Part shown: positions 59,895-64,000 of the stretch, piece after piece
Position numbering within the stretch: the first letter of the stretch is position 1
Layout: each line of letters opens with the position of its first letter
Assembly (NCBI RefSeq): GCF_900698975.1
Contig: NZ_LR217722.1
Coordinates: forward strand, 381,217-445,216
Source: Buchnera aphidicola (Cinara splendens)
Lineage (GTDB): Bacteria; Pseudomonadota; Gammaproteobacteria; Enterobacterales; Enterobacteriaceae
Reading direction: 5' to 3'
DNA: 64,000 bases
Translations under genes and position numbers: made by a program
The notes under the pieces: model-generated
Told to the model about the DNA's origin: nothing
Databases searched by the model: none
Seen by the model: the letters and a program-made list of their open reading frames with translations, nothing else

Positions 59895-61389
59895 AAAAAA
59901 AAAAAATTATCATAGGAATAGATTTTGGAACTACATGTTGTTTAGTGTCCACAGTAATAAACAACAAAATAATCGTTTTAGATATATTTAATAAAAAAAA
60001 ATTTTTTCCTACAATTGTACATTTTAAAAAAAATAATACTATTATAGGCTGGAAAGCTCAAAAATTCTTACGTAAAGATGTGAAAAATACCATTACATCT
60101 ATAAAAAGATTCATTGGAGTTTCATATTCTGAATTAAAAAAAAAAAAATAAATGTTCCGTATAAAATATCCACTAATGAAAATAAAGAATTAGTTTTTCA
60201 TACAAATATAGGAAAAATAACTGTTTCTGGTATTATTCAAAAAATTTTTACTTATATAAAAAACAAAATAGAAAAAAATTTTCAAACATCTATTTGTGGA
60301 GCTATCATAACAGTTCCAGCCTATTTTAATAATATACAAAAAAAAACAATCCGAAAATCTGCAAAATTAATTAATTTAAAACTGTTACGACTATTAAATG
60401 AACCAACTGCAGCTGCTATTGCATACGGTTTAGAAAAACAAAGAAAAGGATTTATTTGCGTATATGATATAGGTGGAGGAACATTCGATGTATCTATTTT
60501 AAAAATATCAGAAGGAATTTTTGAAGTTCTTGCAACTAATGGCGATTGCCACTTAGGTGGTGATGATTTTGATCGTTTATTAGCTAGTTTTTTATACTCT
60601 AAAATAAAAAATAAACCTAAAATTACTGATATTTTATTTAAAAAATTACTTGTTATTGCTGAAAAAGTTAAAATTCAATTAAGCAAAAAATCATCTGTTA
60701 CAGTTGAATTATTACATTCAAAAATAAATTGTTCAGTTTTAGAGTTTAATGTATTAATTGATCCTTATATCAAAAAAACATTAAATATATTAAAACAGGC
60801 ATTACAAGATGCTAGTGTTAAAAAATCAAATATTAAAGATATAATTTTAGTTGGTGGATCTACTTATATTCCGTTAATCCGTAAAAAAATTCACAATTTT
60901 TTTAAAAAGAAAACCTTACAATTACTTAATCCAGTAGAAGTAGTTGCTCATGGAGCAGGATTACAAGCAAATTTTTTATATCATAAAAAAAATAAAAACA
61001 TTCAGTCAATATTACTATTAGATATAGTATCTATTTCTATAGGAATTGAATTATTAGGTGGAATTATGGAAAAAATGATAGTGAAAGGATCAAAAATACC
61101 AACTGAAGTAGTAAAAATATTTACTACGTTTAAAGATAACCAAACAGGATTTTGCATAAATATTTTTCAAGGAGAAAGTAAATACGTAAAAAATTGTAAA
61201 TTACTAAAAAAATTTAAAATCAAAAAATTACCGCCTAAAAAAGCAGGAGAAATAAAAATAGTGATTGCATTTCGTATAGATGCAGACAATTTATTATCTG
61301 TAACAACACAAGAACAAACATCTAAAATTAGACATAGAATTCAAATGGATACTATATACCACAATAAAAATATCAATAAAAAAAAATAA
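59891..61389 (+). pseudogene. hscA: Hsp70-type chaperone HscA: frameshift in an A13 run and missing lid
   Basis: Dedicated Hsp70 that helps transfer clusters from IscU. Frame 1 (59891-60151) reads IIGIDFGTTCCLVSTV to VSYSELKKKK and stops after the A13 run 60136-60148. The next frame has no stop from 60148 to 61389 and reads NVPYKIST..., AAIAYGL preceded by LRLLNEPTA, VYDIGGGTFDVSILKI, GGDDFDRL, LVGGSTYIPLI and LLDIVSISIGIELLGG. One extra A (A14) or two fewer restores ~499 aa. It carries the whole nucleotide-binding domain and the beta substrate domain (TTFKDNQTGF), but ends at KNINKKK where E. coli continues ~115 aa of helical lid. No in-frame start exists between 60151 and 61066. Expression by slippage is likely; sequencing error is the alternative. 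Confidence 0.9.
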
Positions 61390-61500
61390 TATGCACTAAA
61401 TTATCAAAATCATTCAAAAAAAGATATGAAAAAACTAAAAGATTTTTTATAATAAATAATATATATATATTACACTAACCATGTTAACTATGGAGATAGT

Positions 61501-61833
61501 ATGCCAAAAGTAATCTTTTATCCTCATAAATTTATATTACCAGAAGGATTGTCAGTACAAGGAAAAACAGGAGAAACAATTCTTGATATAGCTTTATTTA
61601 ATAAAATAAAAATGGAACATGCATGTGAAAAATCATGTGCATGTTGTACATGTCACTGTATTATTAGACAAGGTTTTTATTCTTTATCACCTTGTCAGGA
61701 AAAAGAAGAAGATTTATTGGATAAAGCATGGGGTTTAGAAAAATATAGCCGATTAGGTTGTCAGGCTCGCTTAGGAAAAGAAGATGTAGAAGTAGAAATA
61801 CCATTATATCATGTAAATCATGTTAATGAATAA
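61501..61833 (+). CDS. fdx: [2Fe-2S] ferredoxin of the Isc system
   Basis: Electron donor for cluster assembly on IscU, reduced by Fpr. Cluster Cys in CEKSCACCTCHC (~res 41-52) and the last ligand in LGCQARLG. 110 aa (E. coli 111). GGAGA Shine-Dalgarno upstream. Starts MPKVIFYPHKFILPEGLSVQ. Confidence 0.97.
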   Translation: MPKVIFYPHKFILPEGLSVQGKTGETILDIALFNKIKMEHACEKSCACCTCHCIIRQGFYSLSPCQEKEEDLLDKAWGLEKYSRLGCQARLGKEDVEVEIPLYHVNHVNE

Positions 61834-61846
61834 ATTAAATTTACTT

Positions 61847-63211
61847 TCAATTTTTTTTATAAATATACGGATTAAAACTATTTTTAAAAAATAACTTTAT
61901 GGGTGTATTCTGGATTTGTAATTTTCTTTGAAAAAAATGCATTAAATATTTTTTGTATGTTAACGGTATATATTGTATTTGTGTACCGTGAATAATAATA
62001 AATATTGGATTTTTATTTCCAAAATGTGCATATTTTAATCGTATTACTTTTCCAGTTATACCCGAAGGTAAAGGATGTTGTAAAATTGCTTTATTTAAAA
62101 TTTTTGTTAAATATGATGTACTAAAATTTTTTAAAGATTCTTTGTAAATAATATTTATTTGATTAAAAATTTTATTTAATCCTATTTTATGTAGTGCAGA
62201 CACATAAATAATAGCTATATTTTTAATAAATTGTAAACGATTACAAATTAAATTCTTAATTTTAGTTTTTTGATGAGATGGGATTAAATCCCACTTATTT
62301 AGAATGATAAAAAAAGATTTTCCAGATTTAATAGTAGTATTAATTATAGATAGATCTTGTGCACATATTCCTATAGAAGAGTCTATTACAATACAGATTA
62401 TTTGATTAAATTTAATTGATTTTATAGAATTTTTTTCAGATAAATGCTCTAGAAAAGTATTTCTTTTATTTATTTTTTTAATTCCTGCAGTATCTGTGAA
62501 GATATATTCAATATTTTTAATATATAGTGAATCTTTTACAATATCCCTTGTGGTTCCTGGAATAGAACTAGTAATTATTCTATTTTTATTTAATAAACTA
62601 TTAATTATACTAGATTTACCTGAATTAGTTTTTCCTAAAAAACAAATACTTATACAAACTTTAGATTGTAATGAATCATATAATATTTTTTGATTGTAAT
62701 TATTTTGAAAAAATTTTTTATAAAATATCCATATTTTTTTAAAAAAATCAGATATACCAATACGGTGAAGTATAGAAATTTTACATATTGTTTTAATTCC
62801 AAAATCATAAAAATCAATTATGTTATTACGTAAATTTTTTCTATCAATTTTATTAATTAGTAAAAAAATTGGTTTGTTTGTTTTCCTGATTTTTTTTAGT
62901 ATAAAAAAATCTAAATTTTTTATTCCTGTATACGCATCAACTACAAAAATCAAAAAATTTGATTCTCGTACTGCTATTTTTGTTTGTTTATACGACTCTA
63001 TTTGTATGATTTCTTTCTTTTCTACATATTCAATACCTGCTGTATCAATAATACAAAATTGACGATTTTTAAGAAAAAAAAAACCATAATTCCTATCTCT
63101 TGTAGTCTTTAATGTATTACTTACAAGAGAAGAATTTCCCCGTGTTAAAAAATTAAATATACTAGATTTTCCTACATTTGATCTACCTACCAAAGTTATT
63201 TTCAGGATCAT
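61847..63211 (-). CDS. der: GTPase Der (EngA), two G domains
   Basis: Ribosome-assembly GTPase. First G domain: VGRSNVGKSSIFNFLTRGNS (~res 8-27), DTAGIEYVE, NKIDRK; second: FLGKTNSGKSSIINSLLNKN (~res 191-210), SSIPGTTRDIV, DTAGIKK, NKWDLIP; then a C-terminal KH-like domain with HPLPSGITGKVIRLKYAHFG. 454 aa (E. coli 490). The acidic linker between the G domains is very short. Convergent with fdx, 13 bp apart. Confidence 0.96.
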   Translation of the reverse strand: MILKITLVGRSNVGKSSIFNFLTRGNSSLVSNTLKTTRDRNYGFFFLKNRQFCIIDTAGIEYVEKKEIIQIESYKQTKIAVRESNFLIFVVDAYTGIKNLDFFILKKIRKTNKPIFLLINKIDRKNLRNNIIDFYDFGIKTICKISILHRIGISDFFKKIWIFYKKFFQNNYNQKILYDSLQSKVCISICFLGKTNSGKSSIINSLLNKNRIITSSIPGTTRDIVKDSLYIKNIEYIFTDTAGIKKINKRNTFLEHLSEKNSIKSIKFNQIICIVIDSSIGICAQDLSIINTTIKSGKSFFIILNKWDLIPSHQKTKIKNLICNRLQFIKNIAIIYVSALHKIGLNKIFNQINIIYKESLKNFSTSYLTKILNKAILQHPLPSGITGKVIRLKYAHFGNKNPIFIIIHGTQIQYIPLTYKKYLMHFFQRKLQIQNTPIKLFFKNSFNPYIYKKN

Positions 63212-63732
63212 TACTGTGATCTCTTTTTTAACAAAATAAATTTTTTATACTGTTGAAATAATTCGTTCCATTCACTATTATTAACTGTTCTAATAATATC
63301 TAAAGCAGGAGAAAAATCTTTTTTCTTAACATAAATTTTTACTAAATTTAATTTGATATACAAAATTAAATTTTCTTCTTCAGTAATAATTAAAATTCTT
63401 TTTAAAACATCAATAGCTTGCGTATATTTTTTTTGTAAAAAAAATTGTTTAGATAAATTAATACCAATTAATATAGAATATATATTTTGATTTTTTCTTA
63501 AAAAATTTTGTTTATTTCGAACTAAATCGACTTTCTTTTTTTGTAAATTATCTGTTATTTCTTTAAACTCTTCAATATTTTTATCGTTGTTTCTTAATTT
63601 ATAATTTCTTCCCATTACAATTGTACAGATTGATAATGAAAATAAACCTATACAAAAAAACAAATAAAAATATTTTTTTAAAAAAGTCATAAATTTATTT
63701 TTTTTCATATATTTTAACACTAATTTTCTCAA
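63211..63732 (-). CDS. yfgM: YfgM-like membrane-anchored TPR protein (ancillary SecYEG translocon subunit)
   Basis: E. coli YfgM is an inner-membrane protein with a periplasmic TPR domain that joins PpiD and SecYEG. Here one membrane segment lies at ~res 20-42 (YFYLFFCIGLFSLSICTIVM), followed by helical repeats such as FFLQKKYTQAIDVLKRILII and KLNLVKIYVKKKDFSPALDI. 173 aa (E. coli 206). The overlap with der (TAATG) supports identity: in E. coli bamB separates yfgM and der. ATG 63708 is an alternative start. Confidence 0.8.
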   Translation of the reverse strand: MRKLVLKYMKKNKFMTFLKKYFYLFFCIGLFSLSICTIVMGRNYKLRNNDKNIEEFKEITDNLQKKKVDLVRNKQNFLRKNQNIYSILIGINLSKQFFLQKKYTQAIDVLKRILIITEEENLILYIKLNLVKIYVKKKDFSPALDIIRTVNNSEWNELFQQYKKFILLKKRSQ

Positions 63733-64000
63733 GAATAAGTCATTTTTTAAATTAACAAAAATAATAACACATTTTTTTTATTTTTCCAAATTTTTTTTAA
63801 AAAAAATTAGGAGTATATTTTTTTTCTAGCTAATTTTTTTTATTTTCATTTTGAATTTTGTTTTTATGTTTTACATGATTTATTTGTATGCTTATTTTTT
63901 CTTTTATTATATAAATTTTATTTTTGTATATTGATGTATATGTATATTACATATTTATATGTGTGTGTATAAATACACATATAAGTATATATATACGTTT
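63733..64000. other. T-rich tail with a DnaA-box match, possible origin-proximal region
   Basis: No gene. The plus strand becomes strikingly T-rich from ~63770. The 9-mer TTATACACA (minus strand, 63964-63972) matches the DnaA-box consensus TTATNCACA, inside an imperfect hairpin at 63951-63988. In Buchnera I recall yfgM being the last gene before mnmG and the origin. A single box is weak evidence. Confidence 0.4.

Noticed and set aside
61066-61389. Separate 107-aa gene downstream of hscA
   Set aside because: It is simply the first in-frame ATG of the shifted hscA frame, inside the substrate-binding domain.

Overview
The window is a stretch of chromosome from an extremely A+T-rich, reduced gammaproteobacterial endosymbiont, almost certainly Buchnera aphidicola from an aphid host I cannot name. 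The evidence is the combination of very A/T-rich spacers, Lys/Ile/Asn-rich proteins that still align to Escherichia coli orthologues, no insertion sequences, phage or CRISPR, single-copy tRNAs, and E. coli gene neighbourhoods collapsed by deletion (aroK-aroB-rpe-trpS, rpsF-rpsR-rplI, argX-hisR-proM without leuT, nfuA/bioH). The order near the right end (iscS-iscU-hscB-hscA-fdx, then der and yfgM) is the order I recall just before mnmG and the chromosome origin in Buchnera.

Layout. 1-1.8 kb: start of aroE (minus strand, cut by the window edge), diverging from def-fmt, closed by a bidirectional terminator. 1.8-21.4 kb: one minus-strand block holding the alpha, spc, S10 and str operons in ancestral order, from tusDCB-rpsL-rpsG-fusA-tuf through rpsJ...rpsQ and rplN...rpmJ to rpsM-rpsK-rpsD-rpoA-rplQ. 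21.6-25.2 kb: trpS, rpe, aroB, aroK. 25.4-36.2 kb: mixed maintenance genes (tRNA-Ser, nfuA, bioH, ssb, dusA, dnaB, ruvX, hemW, trmB, mutY-yggX, sbcB). 36.2-42.7 kb: tRNA-Asn, tRNA-Ile2, a degenerate dut, rplI-rpsR-rpsF, miaA, pgi, orn, tRNA-Gly, rpmE. 42.8-49.4 kb: hslVU, zapB, fpr, an orphan 299-aa protein, dapF, cyaY and three tRNAs. 49.5-57.3 kb: rho, trxA, rep, ilvC, ilvD, tRNA-Trp. 57.5-63.7 kb: the isc cluster, der and yfgM, followed by a T-rich tail with a DnaA-box match.

Together the genes supply translation (most ribosomal proteins, EF-Tu, EF-G, tRNA modification by Tus, Dus, MiaA and TrmB), replication and repair (DnaB, Ssb, Rep, MutY, ExoI), Fe-S assembly (IscS/U, HscB/A, Fdx, CyaY, NfuA) and parts of the nutritional service to the host: shikimate (aroE, aroB, aroK), branched-chain amino acids (ilvC, ilvD) and lysine (dapF).

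The most notable observations are: (1) mutY and yggX read as one open frame, apparently joined by a single A in an A8 run; (2) dapF and hscA are each broken by one frameshift exactly in a long homopolymer (A10 and A13), the pattern expected for rescue by transcriptional slippage, though sequencing error must be excluded; (3) HscA also ends before its helical lid; (4) the dut reading frame is open but has lost dUTPase motifs 2 and 5 and most of motif 3; (5) an orphan acidic protein has a near-consensus sigma70 promoter and a ~320-nt leader. I found no clearly new multi-gene system.
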